This document shows, in pieces, positions 56,602-64,000 of a DNA stretch of 64,000 bases. The translations under genes and the position numbers were made by a program. This DNA is from an uncultured Gammaproteobacteria bacterium. Lineage in GTDB: Bacteria > Pseudomonadota > Gammaproteobacteria > Arenicellales > JAANXG01. Where the stretch lies: contig CAMYJT010000001.1 of the NCBI GenBank assembly GCA_947258785.1, forward strand, positions 248,001 through 312,000, in the 5' to 3' direction. Each line of letters starts with the position of its first letter. Position 1 is the first letter of the stretch. The notes beneath the pieces were generated by a model. The model was not told the DNA's origin. It did no database searches and worked only from the letters and a program-made list of their open reading frames with translations.

Positions 56602-57476
56602 GTCAACGAATTAACGATTACGTCGGCACAGGGAACCAGGTCTTCAATAAACTCGTCGCAGTTCTGGTAACGGTCCTGCGGCCGCTTTTGCAGCACGTTG
56701 TCAAGGATTGCCCGCAGGCATACACCAACCGTGCCGAGATCGGACCGCAGGGCCAGGATGTCGGGTGGTTCTTCGTGTTCGATCTTGTGAATCAACGCCT
56801 CCATCGAGTCGGCCCGAAACGGCACCACTCCGGTAATCAGGTGGAACAGAGTCACCCCGAGGGCGTAGACGTCGGCACGGGCATCTATCGGCCCTCCGGC
56901 CACTTGCTCGGGCGCCATGTAATAAGGGGTCCCGGCTATAACGGTAGACGGTCGCCAGCTCGTGGCCAGAGTTTTGGAAAGCCCAAAATCGGTGACCTTG
57001 ACCGCGCCGCTTTGGCGCTCGTACACGATGTTAGCCGGTTTGATGTCGCGGTGAATGACGCCTTGTCGATGGGCGTATGCAACCCCTTTTGCGGCTCGAG
57101 TGACGATGCGGAAGGACTCCTTTAGCGACAGCCCGGCCTCACCGCGCAGATAATACGAAACATCGTAGCCGGCAATGTATTCCATCACGACATACGCCAA
57201 ACCATCTGCCTCTCCACAGTCATAAACTCGCACGATATTGGGGTGACGTAGCTTCGACAACAGTTTCGCCGTCTGCATAAAGCGCCTGTTCATCGTCGTT
57301 GTGTCCGGCTTTTTCCGAGATTGCGCATCTGCGGTCAGCGTCTTGATCGCCACGGGACTTCCATCCGGGCCACGGGCCAGCAGGACTGTCCCGGTAGCGC
57401 CACTGGCGATTTTTTTTACCACTTTGTAGCGATCAAACATGTCGCGACGCTCGCAGTCGGGGTGGACGATGATCAA
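56598..57476 (-). CDS. Ser/Thr protein kinase (Hanks type)
   Basis: 292-residue soluble kinase domain, with neither membrane helix nor sensor domain. ATP-binding loop [13 protein letters not shown], Lys in PVAIKTL, catalytic [23 protein letters not shown] (metal Asp) and APEQVAGG. The start overlaps the mnmG stop by 4 nt. Targets are unknown; neighbours include RsmG, ParA, ParB and the ATP synthase, all candidate substrates by location only. Confidence 0.95.
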   Translation of the reverse strand: MIIVHPDCERRDMFDRYKVVKKIASGATGTVLLARGPDGSPVAIKTLTADAQSRKKPDTTTMNRRFMQTAKLLSKLRHPNIVRVYDCGEADGLAYVVMEYIAGYDVSYYLRGEAGLSLKESFRIVTRAAKGVAYAHRQGVIHRDIKPANIVYERQSGAVKVTDFGLSKTLATSWRPSTVIAGTPYYMAPEQVAGGPIDARADVYALGVTLFHLITGVVPFRADSMEALIHKIEHEEPPDILALRSDLGTVGVCLRAILDNVLQKRPQDRYQNCDEFIEDLVPCADVIVNSLT

Positions 57477-59359
57477 GCAGCGCTTAATACTGACCGCTTC
57501 TTCAAATGCACGAGCAAAAGTGAAATGGCAGCCGGTGTAACGCCAGGAATTCGAGAGGCCTGACCAATCGTTGCCGGGCGGTGTTGATTCAGTTTCTGCT
57601 GTACTTCAACCGACAGACCCCTGACCTGCTGGTAATCCATACCTGACGGCAGTCGGGCCTCTTCGTTGCGCCGGTGGCGTTCAATCTCTTGCTGCTGTCG
57701 GTCGATGTAACCCGCATAACGGGCCTGGATTTCGATCTGCTCGCTGACCGCTCTGTCGGTAAGGCCCGGGCCAACACCGGGTAGACTCATCAGGCCGGCA
57801 TAATCAACCTCTGGCCTGCGCAGCAAATCCATTAAGGTTGATTCACGCTGTAACGCTTGGCCCAGCACCCGCAGGCCGTCCTCGTCTGGTATCTGGTCGG
57901 GGTGCAGTCGTGTGTTGGCCAGGCGTTGTTGTTCGAGCTTCAGGGCCTCGGACTTTGCGCAGAATGCGCTCCAACGGGCGTCATCCACTACGCCTAGTTC
58001 CCGACCGATAGGGGTCAACCTGAGGTCCGCGTTGTCTTCACGCAGTGACAAGCGGTACTCCGCCCGCGAGGTGAACATCCTGTATGGTTCCGTGGTGCCA
58101 CGGGTAATCAGGTCATCGATCAGCACACCGATGTAAGCCTGGTCCCGCCGCGGCCACCACGGTTCACGATGTTGAACCCGCCGTGCCGCATTGATTCCCG
58201 CCACCAATCCCTGTCCCGCCGCTTCCTCGTAACCGGTAGTGCCGTTAATCTGCCCGGCGAGAAACAGGCCCGACAAACATCGGCTCTCCAGGCTTGGACA
58301 CAAGTCGCGGGGATCCAGAAAGTCATATTCGATGGCGTATCCTGGCCGCGTGATCCGGGCGTTTTCAAAACCCTTGATGCTGCGGACCAAGTTCCATTGA
58401 ACGTCAAACGGCAGGCTCGTGGAAATACCGTTAGGGTACACCTCGCTCGTGTACAGCCCCTCGGGCTCCACGAACAGTTGGTGTGCACTACGCTCGGCAA
58501 ACCGGACAACCTTGTCTTCGATGGACGGACAATACCTGGGACCGGCGCCTTCGATTACACCGGTAAACAACGGTGACCGATCAAGCGCGCGACGAATAAT
58601 GTCGTGTGTCCGTTCATTGGTGGCGGTGATGTAACAGCTCATCTGTTTGGGATGCTGGGAAGCGCGGCCCAAGAAAGAAAACACTGGAACCGGATCATCG
58701 CCCGGTTGTTCGAGAAGTACCGAGTAGTCGATACTGCCGCCGTCAATTCGCGGTGGTGTTCCGGTTTTAAGCCGATCTATCCTGAATGCCATCCGACGTA
58801 AGCGCTGGGCAAGCGCCATTGCCGGCGGATCGCCAGCACGGCCACCCGGGTAGTTGGTCAAACCGATGTGTATGCATCCGCCGAGGAATGTCCCGGTGGT
58901 CAAGACCACCGCTCGGCTACGAAATCGAAGTCCCATCTGGGCTACAACGCCGACGGCCCGATCCCCCTCGACAATCAGGTCGTCGACCGCCTGCTGGAAT
59001 ACGGACAGGCCGGGCTGGTGGTCCACGATCTGTCGGACCACGCGCCGGTAAAGGCTGCGGTCCGCCTGCGCCCGCGTCGCCCGCACCGCCGGACCCTTGC
59101 TTGAATTGAGCACCCGAAACTGGATGCCGGCCCAGTCTATCGCCTTGGCCATGGCCCCGCCCAGCGCGTCGATTTCCTTCACGATATGGCCTTTCCCGAT
59201 ACCGCCTATTGCGGGATTGCAGGACATTTGACCGATGGTCTCGAGATTGTGTGTCAACAGCAAAGTGGCGCATCCCATGCGCGCAGAAGCCAGTGCTGCT
59301 TCAGTGCCGGCATGGCCGCCACCTACGACAATGACATCAAATTCGACTGGATGTTGCAT
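57473..59359 (-). CDS. mnmG: tRNA modification enzyme MnmG (GidA)
   Basis: 628 residues from ATG 59359 ([18 protein letters not shown]), close to the 629 of E. coli; the frame is open to 59482 but is unconserved there. With MnmE it adds carboxymethylaminomethyl to wobble U34 of tRNAs. FAD-binding [51 protein letters not shown] and [16 protein letters not shown] are present. Heads the leftward operon; no mnmE is in the window. Confidence 0.97.
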   Translation of the reverse strand: MQHPVEFDVIVVGGGHAGTEAALASARMGCATLLLTHNLETIGQMSCNPAIGGIGKGHIVKEIDALGGAMAKAIDWAGIQFRVLNSSKGPAVRATRAQADRSLYRRVVRQIVDHQPGLSVFQQAVDDLIVEGDRAVGVVAQMGLRFRSRAVVLTTGTFLGGCIHIGLTNYPGGRAGDPPAMALAQRLRRMAFRIDRLKTGTPPRIDGGSIDYSVLLEQPGDDPVPVFSFLGRASQHPKQMSCYITATNERTHDIIRRALDRSPLFTGVIEGAGPRYCPSIEDKVVRFAERSAHQLFVEPEGLYTSEVYPNGISTSLPFDVQWNLVRSIKGFENARITRPGYAIEYDFLDPRDLCPSLESRCLSGLFLAGQINGTTGYEEAAGQGLVAGINAARRVQHREPWWPRRDQAYIGVLIDDLITRGTTEPYRMFTSRAEYRLSLREDNADLRLTPIGRELGVVDDARWSAFCAKSEALKLEQQRLANTRLHPDQIPDEDGLRVLGQALQRESTLMDLLRRPEVDYAGLMSLPGVGPGLTDRAVSEQIEIQARYAGYIDRQQQEIERHRRNEEARLPSGMDYQQVRGLSVEVQQKLNQHRPATIGQASRIPGVTPAAISLLLVHLKKRSVLSAA

Positions 59360-59520
59360 GGGTTTTCGCACCGTTGCATCGGGTTGCCGAATCATAATCG
59401 TTGTTGGGGTCAATGCAAGTGGTCGGACCGGGAAGTTTCGGTTTCGATTCAATTTCGGTCTACACTTAGTAACGCAACCCACCCTCGAACTTTAGGTGAC
59501 GATCATTGCCTTACAAACTG

Positions 59521-60474
59521 ATGGATGCAGGAGTATCGAAAACCGATGTTGTCACTGCGGATGCCCATGCACTGGACCGCATCTGCAAAGCGATTAATCG
59601 GGTAATACTTGGCAAATCCAGGACGGTGCGCCTGGCCCTGAGCTGTCTGCTGGCCCGCGGTCATCTACTCATCGAAGATATACCGGGTGTCGGCAAGACT
59701 ACTCTGGCCCACACCTTGGCTAAAGTTCTCGGTCTTCCCTATCAACGGATACAATTTACCAGTGATCTGTTGCCGGCAGACGTGATTGGCGTGTCGATTT
59801 ATGAAGCGGAGACGCGCGCATTTCGGTTTCACCCCGGCCCTATCTTCGCATCGGTGGTGCTGGCCGATGAAATAAACCGTGCGACACCAAAAGCGCAGAG
59901 CGCATTGCTCGAAGCCATGGAAGAGCGCCAGGTCACAGCGGAAGGGGAAACCTTGCCCTTGCCCCAACCGTTTTTCGTCATCGCGACTCAAAACCCGCAA
60001 CATCAAATCGGCACATTCCCCCTCCCCGAGTCGCAACTGGATAGGTTTTTGATGCGGGTCGCGATCGGGTTCCCCGACGCGGCGGCGGAACGGCAGCTGT
60101 TGAGCGGCACCGACCGTCGCGATTTGTTGAAGAACATGTCGTCGGAAATCGACGCGCAAGAGCTGGTTCAACTCCAGAACGCCGCAGACCGGGTGGTGTG
60201 TAGCAACGCCCTCTTGGACTATGTTCAGGCGCTGCTCAATGCAACTCGCAAGGCCAGCGGATTGGCGCACGGCCTGTCCCCGCGTTCCGGCCTCGCACTG
60301 ATGCGAGCGGCACGTGCGTGGGCGCTGTTGGCCGGACGTGAATTGGTGCTGCCGGAGGACGTGCAGGCGGTAGCTCCAAGCGTGTTTGGCCACCGCCTGG
60401 AGGCCGCCACCGGCGACGGGGCCGAGGGAAGCGCGCTGGTCGAACAACTGATGCGATCGGTGCCCGTCCCGTGA
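59521..60474 (+). CDS. MoxR-type AAA+ ATPase
   Basis: 317 residues from ATG 59521 (TTG 59506 also in frame). Walker A EDIPGVGKTTLAHTLAK, Walker B VVLADEINRATPKAQSALLE with MEERQVT, sensor-1 FVIATQNP. MoxR proteins are chaperone-like ATPases that assist maturation of partners; here the partners are most likely the DUF58 and transglutaminase products downstream. Divergent from mnmG. Confidence 0.93.
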   Translation: MDAGVSKTDVVTADAHALDRICKAINRVILGKSRTVRLALSCLLARGHLLIEDIPGVGKTTLAHTLAKVLGLPYQRIQFTSDLLPADVIGVSIYEAETRAFRFHPGPIFASVVLADEINRATPKAQSALLEAMEERQVTAEGETLPLPQPFFVIATQNPQHQIGTFPLPESQLDRFLMRVAIGFPDAAAERQLLSGTDRRDLLKNMSSEIDAQELVQLQNAADRVVCSNALLDYVQALLNATRKASGLAHGLSPRSGLALMRAARAWALLAGRELVLPEDVQAVAPSVFGHRLEAATGDGAEGSALVEQLMRSVPVP

Positions 60475-60626
60475 CCCAGACTGATTCATCCCGGCGGCGG
60501 TTTTACGATACCGGAGGCCCGGTTTGGGACCAGGGGCTGTTCGTTACGACCACGGGGCTCTGCGTCACGGCGAGTATCCGGGCTTAGTGCCCGGGTTCCT
60601 TTACCAAGACGGCCGGCTTCTTCCCC
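60475..60626 (+). other. Gap between moxR and DUF58 gene
   Basis: 152 nt inside an otherwise tightly packed triad. A GTG at 60471 overlapping the moxR stop opens a 38-codon frame that ends at TAG within this gap and has no recognised homologue. The DUF58 frame itself is closed by a TAG at 60585. Confidence 0.4.
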
Positions 60627-61538
60627 GTGCAATTTACCCCTAACGAACTCCTCCTCGGCCGGCAACGCTTGTACATGCTGCCGACTTCACACGGCATCTA
60701 TTTTGGCCTGCTGCTGCTGGCGATGCTACTGGTGGCCGTGAACTATAACAACGGATTGGCTTATGCATTTACGTTTTTGCTGTCTGCTATGGGACTGGTC
60801 TCGATGCTCTATACGCATCGTAATCTGGTTGGTTTGCGCATCATCCCCAAAGACGCGGACCCCGTATTTGTCGGCCAGCTTGCGAGCTTCCCGGTTCAAA
60901 TAGATAACCCCTCGCCAACTATTCGATCTGACATCTGGCTGGTCAGCAACCAGTGTCGCCGCCGGATGGATCTCGGCCCACAATCGCATGAACAAGTTTT
61001 ATTGAGCGCGGCGACGACGCGGCGTGGATATTTGCGCTGCCCGGTGATAAGCATCTCCAGCGCGTTTCCCTTTGGGCTATTTTATACGTGGGCCAAACCG
61101 GCGCGGCCGGCCTATCGCTGTTTGGTCTATCCGAAGCCGGGGCCTTTGCTGCCCTGGCCGGCCCATTTTCGCTCAGGCGGGGGGCGTGAACCACATCGTG
61201 GTATTGATGGCGATGACTTCGCGGGCCTGCGGGCCTATCAATCCACCGACCCGCCCGGTCATGTCCATTGGAAGGCGGCGGCACACGGACAGGGTCTGCA
61301 GACCAAGCGTTTCGGCGGTGCCACTAACGCCACGATCTGGCTGGACTGGCGCGCCACACATGGCCCGGACATCGAGGACCGCATCGGTATCTTGTGCCGT
61401 TGGGTATTGGACGCCGACGCCGCAGGCCTGCGTTATGGCCTGCGAATGCCGGGCGTTGAGCTGGCGCCTGAACGCGGACAGAGCCATCTCCATCAGTCGC
61501 TGCGTGCCCTCGCGTTGTGGAGACCGCCGGATGTTTGA
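60627..61538 (+). CDS. DUF58 domain protein
   Basis: 303 residues from GTG 60627. Two N-terminal membrane helices (GIYFGLLLLAMLLVAVNYNN and a following one) and a DUF58 domain with RSGGGREPHRGIDGDDFAGLRAYQ and DPPGHVHWKAAAHGQGLQTK, the family's conserved core. Such proteins accompany MoxR and transglutaminases in one operon. Function is unproven; proposed to be assembly of envelope or secreted complexes. The end overlaps the next start by 8 nt. Confidence 0.9.
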   Translation: MQFTPNELLLGRQRLYMLPTSHGIYFGLLLLAMLLVAVNYNNGLAYAFTFLLSAMGLVSMLYTHRNLVGLRIIPKDADPVFVGQLASFPVQIDNPSPTIRSDIWLVSNQCRRRMDLGPQSHEQVLLSAATTRRGYLRCPVISISSAFPFGLFYTWAKPARPAYRCLVYPKPGPLLPWPAHFRSGGGREPHRGIDGDDFAGLRAYQSTDPPGHVHWKAAAHGQGLQTKRFGGATNATIWLDWRATHGPDIEDRIGILCRWVLDADAAGLRYGLRMPGVELAPERGQSHLHQSLRALALWRPPDV

Positions 61539-63540
61539 GTTTCGGTCCTACCGACCCCCGGACGATGCCCCGGACCGCACCGCCGCCAATGCCCTGCTGG
61601 CCAGCACCGTCGCCGTATTCACGCTCCATGTGCAAAGGCTGCCGCTGTGGTTGAGCCTGGTAGTCGCTATGCTGGTCGCGTGGCGATATCTGATCGAAAA
61701 CCACGGCTGGCGAACGCCCGGCCGGATGGTCAGATGGGCGATGGTGGTGGCCGCGACGGTGATGGTGTTCAATCAATACCACAGCCTGCTGGGACGCGAT
61801 GCGGGTGTTGCGTTGCTGGCAATTCTCATCGGCTTGAAACTCACGGAAATGAGGGCGTTTCGCGACTACGTCATCGCCGTATTTTTGCTGTATTTCTTCA
61901 CTTTAAGTGCGTTTTTGTTCTCACAATCGCCAATCACTGCCGTCACCGCGTCGATCGTTACGGTGGCTACTACGGTGACTCTGGTTCGGTTGCGAAATAT
62001 CAGTGTGCTGGCCGCTTCCCGCAGCCTGAAAATGGCGCTGGGCCTGCTGCTTCGCGCACTGCCGATTATGCTGATCATGTACCTGCTCTTTCCACGCATC
62101 CAAGGCAGCTTGTGGGCGTTACCACACGACGCCTTCGGCGCCCGGACCGGCCTGACCGATCGGGTGGCGCCAGGGACGATCAATCGCTTAGCCGAAGACG
62201 ACGAGATCGCGTTTCGCGTCGAATTCGACGGCCCGCCACCACGTCCGGATCAGCGGTACTGGCGGGCGCTCGTGCTCAGCGCAACAGACGGAAGAACCTG
62301 GTATCGTAGTCGCGGATCGATGGACGGAGGCGCTGATTGGCGGTTTCGCAGTCACGGACCACCGTTGCGCTACACCGTCGATTCTGAAGCCACCGGGAAA
62401 CAGTGGATGGTGGCCCTAGATATGCCCGCCCTGCCTCCGGCCGGTGCGCTCGCCGGTCCCGGCCGGACCGTCGTCGCACGCACTCCGATACAAAAACGGT
62501 TCCGATATTCCATGGCGTCGTATACGTCATATGCGACCGAGGAAACATTGAGCGCGGCTGTGCGTGCACATGCGTTGCGGACTCACGGCCCAGCGAGTCG
62601 GCGGCTACGGGGACTATTGCGGGAGTTTCGGGCGCGGCCCGACCCCGTAGAGGCGGTACTGGGTTTTTTTCGCGATCAAGATTTCCAGTACACCTTGACC
62701 CCACCCGGCTTGGGCGACGACCCGCTGGATGAATTTCTATTCGAGTCCCGCCGCGGTTATTGCGAGCATTTTGCTTCGGCGTTCGCCAGTCTTATGCGAC
62801 ACCTGGGGGTGCCGGCCCGATTGGTGGTCGGATACCAGGGCGGGCGTTGGAATCCGGCTGGTGGCTACCTCATTGTCCGCAGGTCAGATGCGCATGCCTG
62901 GAGCGAGGTGTGGCGGCCGGACCGTGGCTGGATTCGCGTTGATCCCACCGCAGTAGTGGCGCCCGAGCGAATTGATTGGGGAATCGAAGCCTTGCACGCG
63001 TTGTCGGCCCAGGGAGTGGTGCCGGGACAACTGGGTTCTGCCACCGTGCGCGCGCTGCTCACACGGCCTTGGATGACCCGTCAATGGCAGGCGTTGCAGC
63101 TGCGCTGGGACGCGCTGAGCACCACCTGGAACCGCTGGGTGACGGCCTATGGCCCCGAAAGTCAAGAGCGTCTCATGCGCCGGCTGGGTTTCGCAGCGCC
63201 GTCTTGGGCCGGGATGGCGATAGGCCTGACCGCGGGGGTGACCGCAGCACTGTTGCTCGTGTCCGCCACCCTGCTGGGACGGCGACGAACCCGGGATCCG
63301 GCGGCCGATGCCTACTCACTCATCTGCGCCAAACTGGCCTCCACGGGCCTGCAGCGCCGACCCCACGAGGGCCCACTGGCGTTTTCGCGTCGCGTCGGAA
63401 TTGAGCGCCCCGACTTGGCGGACGAGTTCAGTCAGTTCATAGACTTGTACATCCGCTTGCGATACGGGCCTGATGCGTCGCCGTCACATATGTCAATTCT
63501 GCAAAAACTGGCGCGCCGTTTTCGGGCCGCGCCAGCTTGA
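61531..63540 (+). CDS. Membrane transglutaminase-like protein (DUF3488 / TgpA type)
   Basis: 669 residues from ATG 61531, overlapping the DUF58 gene by 8 nt. About six N-terminal membrane helices, a periplasmic transglutaminase domain with the full triad Cys411 (RRGYCEHFASAF), His455 (SDAHAWSEVW) and Asp471 (WIRVDPTAV), then a final helix near 565-585 and a short cytoplasmic DUF4129-like tail. It resembles TgpA of Pseudomonas. The triad forms a MoxR-DUF58-transglutaminase unit. Confidence 0.93.
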   Translation: MFEFRSYRPPDDAPDRTAANALLASTVAVFTLHVQRLPLWLSLVVAMLVAWRYLIENHGWRTPGRMVRWAMVVAATVMVFNQYHSLLGRDAGVALLAILIGLKLTEMRAFRDYVIAVFLLYFFTLSAFLFSQSPITAVTASIVTVATTVTLVRLRNISVLAASRSLKMALGLLLRALPIMLIMYLLFPRIQGSLWALPHDAFGARTGLTDRVAPGTINRLAEDDEIAFRVEFDGPPPRPDQRYWRALVLSATDGRTWYRSRGSMDGGADWRFRSHGPPLRYTVDSEATGKQWMVALDMPALPPAGALAGPGRTVVARTPIQKRFRYSMASYTSYATEETLSAAVRAHALRTHGPASRRLRGLLREFRARPDPVEAVLGFFRDQDFQYTLTPPGLGDDPLDEFLFESRRGYCEHFASAFASLMRHLGVPARLVVGYQGGRWNPAGGYLIVRRSDAHAWSEVWRPDRGWIRVDPTAVVAPERIDWGIEALHALSAQGVVPGQLGSATVRALLTRPWMTRQWQALQLRWDALSTTWNRWVTAYGPESQERLMRRLGFAAPSWAGMAIGLTAGVTAALLLVSATLLGRRRTRDPAADAYSLICAKLASTGLQRRPHEGPLAFSRRVGIERPDLADEFSQFIDLYIRLRYGPDASPSHMSILQKLARRFRAAPA

Positions 63541-63550
63541 GTATCAATGG

Positions 63551-64000
63551 TCACCGATAGTAGTAATCGTATCGGTACAATAAATCATTGGTAAACGACC
63601 ATGCCTCACTGTAAGAAAGTCCACTCTGTTCGGGGATAACGATCTTGGTGTACAGTTTTTTTCCGAACTGATCTTTCAGATCCCTGAGCCTGTCGTGTAG
63701 AGCTGATCGACTCATCTCTCGATAGGCCGTCTCTCCCGGTTCACGAAGCTGAATAAGAAATTGGCCGTTTTGTTTCGAGTATCGTATGTCCACAATATGT
63801 TTGCCCAAAGCCGTTCGTGCAGGCCTGACCAAGCGGTCGTATTTTTGCTTCAGGTCCGCGTACTCGCCCTTGAGTTCCACAAAGACGCGTTGCTCACTCT
63901 GCCTGCTGCGTTGAACCGTTTCCAACTCCGATTCCTTTACGGTAAACAACTGCCGGAGCGCTTGCAGGTCATCAGCCAGCGCCATCAACCGCTGTTCCAG
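63551..64000 (-). CDS. Unknown coiled-coil protein, 5' end outside window
   Basis: 150 codons visible; the frame is open to the window edge (LEQRLMALADDLQ), so the gene starts outside. About 50 residues of charged heptad-like sequence (ELETVQRSRQSEQRVFVELK) are followed by a compact C-terminal domain with KHIVDIRYSKQNGQFLI and LYTKIVIPEQSGLSYSEAWS and a Tyr-rich end RYDYYYR. No family recognised. Convergent with the transglutaminase gene, 10 nt apart. Confidence 0.6.
   Translation of the reverse strand: MEQRLMALADDLQALRQLFTVKESELETVQRSRQSEQRVFVELKGEYADLKQKYDRLVRPARTALGKHIVDIRYSKQNGQFLIQLREPGETAYREMSRSALHDRLRDLKDQFGKKLYTKIVIPEQSGLSYSEAWSFTNDLLYRYDYYYR

Overview
The window is a 64-kb piece of a Gram-negative chromosome, about 55-60% GC by eye. 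It carries lipopolysaccharide-core genes and four gene orders typical of Gammaproteobacteria: rhlB divergent from trxA-rho-rpmE; cytochrome c4 divergent from engB, with polA further along; rubA-thiD-thiE-hemL; and mnmG-rsmG-parA-parB-atpIBEFHAGDC-glmU-glmS. The order or family cannot be fixed from the sequence alone. I saw no rRNA, tRNA, CRISPR array, insertion sequence or prophage. The replication origin is not in the window, although mnmG-rsmG-parAB usually lies near it.

Layout. 1-4,900: LPS/envelope sugars (galE end, a fused WaaG-WaaP protein, a second LPS kinase, a GT39-like membrane glycosyltransferase). 4,975-9,850: creatininase-like protein, Pgi, two small envelope proteins and an RhlB helicase. 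9,890-14,606: trxA, rho, rpmE and a large membrane regulator. 14,640-17,664: rubredoxin (a 56-residue gene), thiD, thiE, hemL. 17,700-21,190: PhoX-like phosphatase, cytochrome c4, engB and a candidate small RNA. 21,483-26,444: envelope block (M14 peptidase, L,D-transpeptidase, TPR and Sel1/SH3 proteins). 26,698-31,296: polA, DUF2782, a small secreted protein and a histone-deacetylase-like enzyme. 31,626-39,186: TRAP transporter of the TakP type, gamma-glutamyltransferase, gamma-glutamylcyclotransferase. 39,262-42,326: GGDEF-like protein and UvrD. 42,372-59,359: one long leftward run of housekeeping genes (glmS, glmU, FKBP, F-type ATP synthase, ParB, ParA, RsmG, a PP2C phosphatase, a Ser/Thr kinase, MnmG). 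59,521-63,540: MoxR-DUF58-transglutaminase triad, then an incomplete unknown gene.

The most notable points are these. RhlB lacks the six residues that contain the Walker A Gly-Lys-Thr, while all its other helicase motifs are intact. A candidate small RNA converges on engB at the position of Spot 42/ErsA; it has a sigma-E-like promoter, C/U-rich hairpin loops and an intrinsic terminator. A seven-helix membrane sensor is joined to a degenerate sigma-54-activator AAA+ region and a Fis-type DNA-binding end. A kinase/phosphatase pair is coupled into the mnmG-rsmG-parAB operon. WaaG and WaaP are fused in one chain. The TRAP large permease carries a long helical tail.
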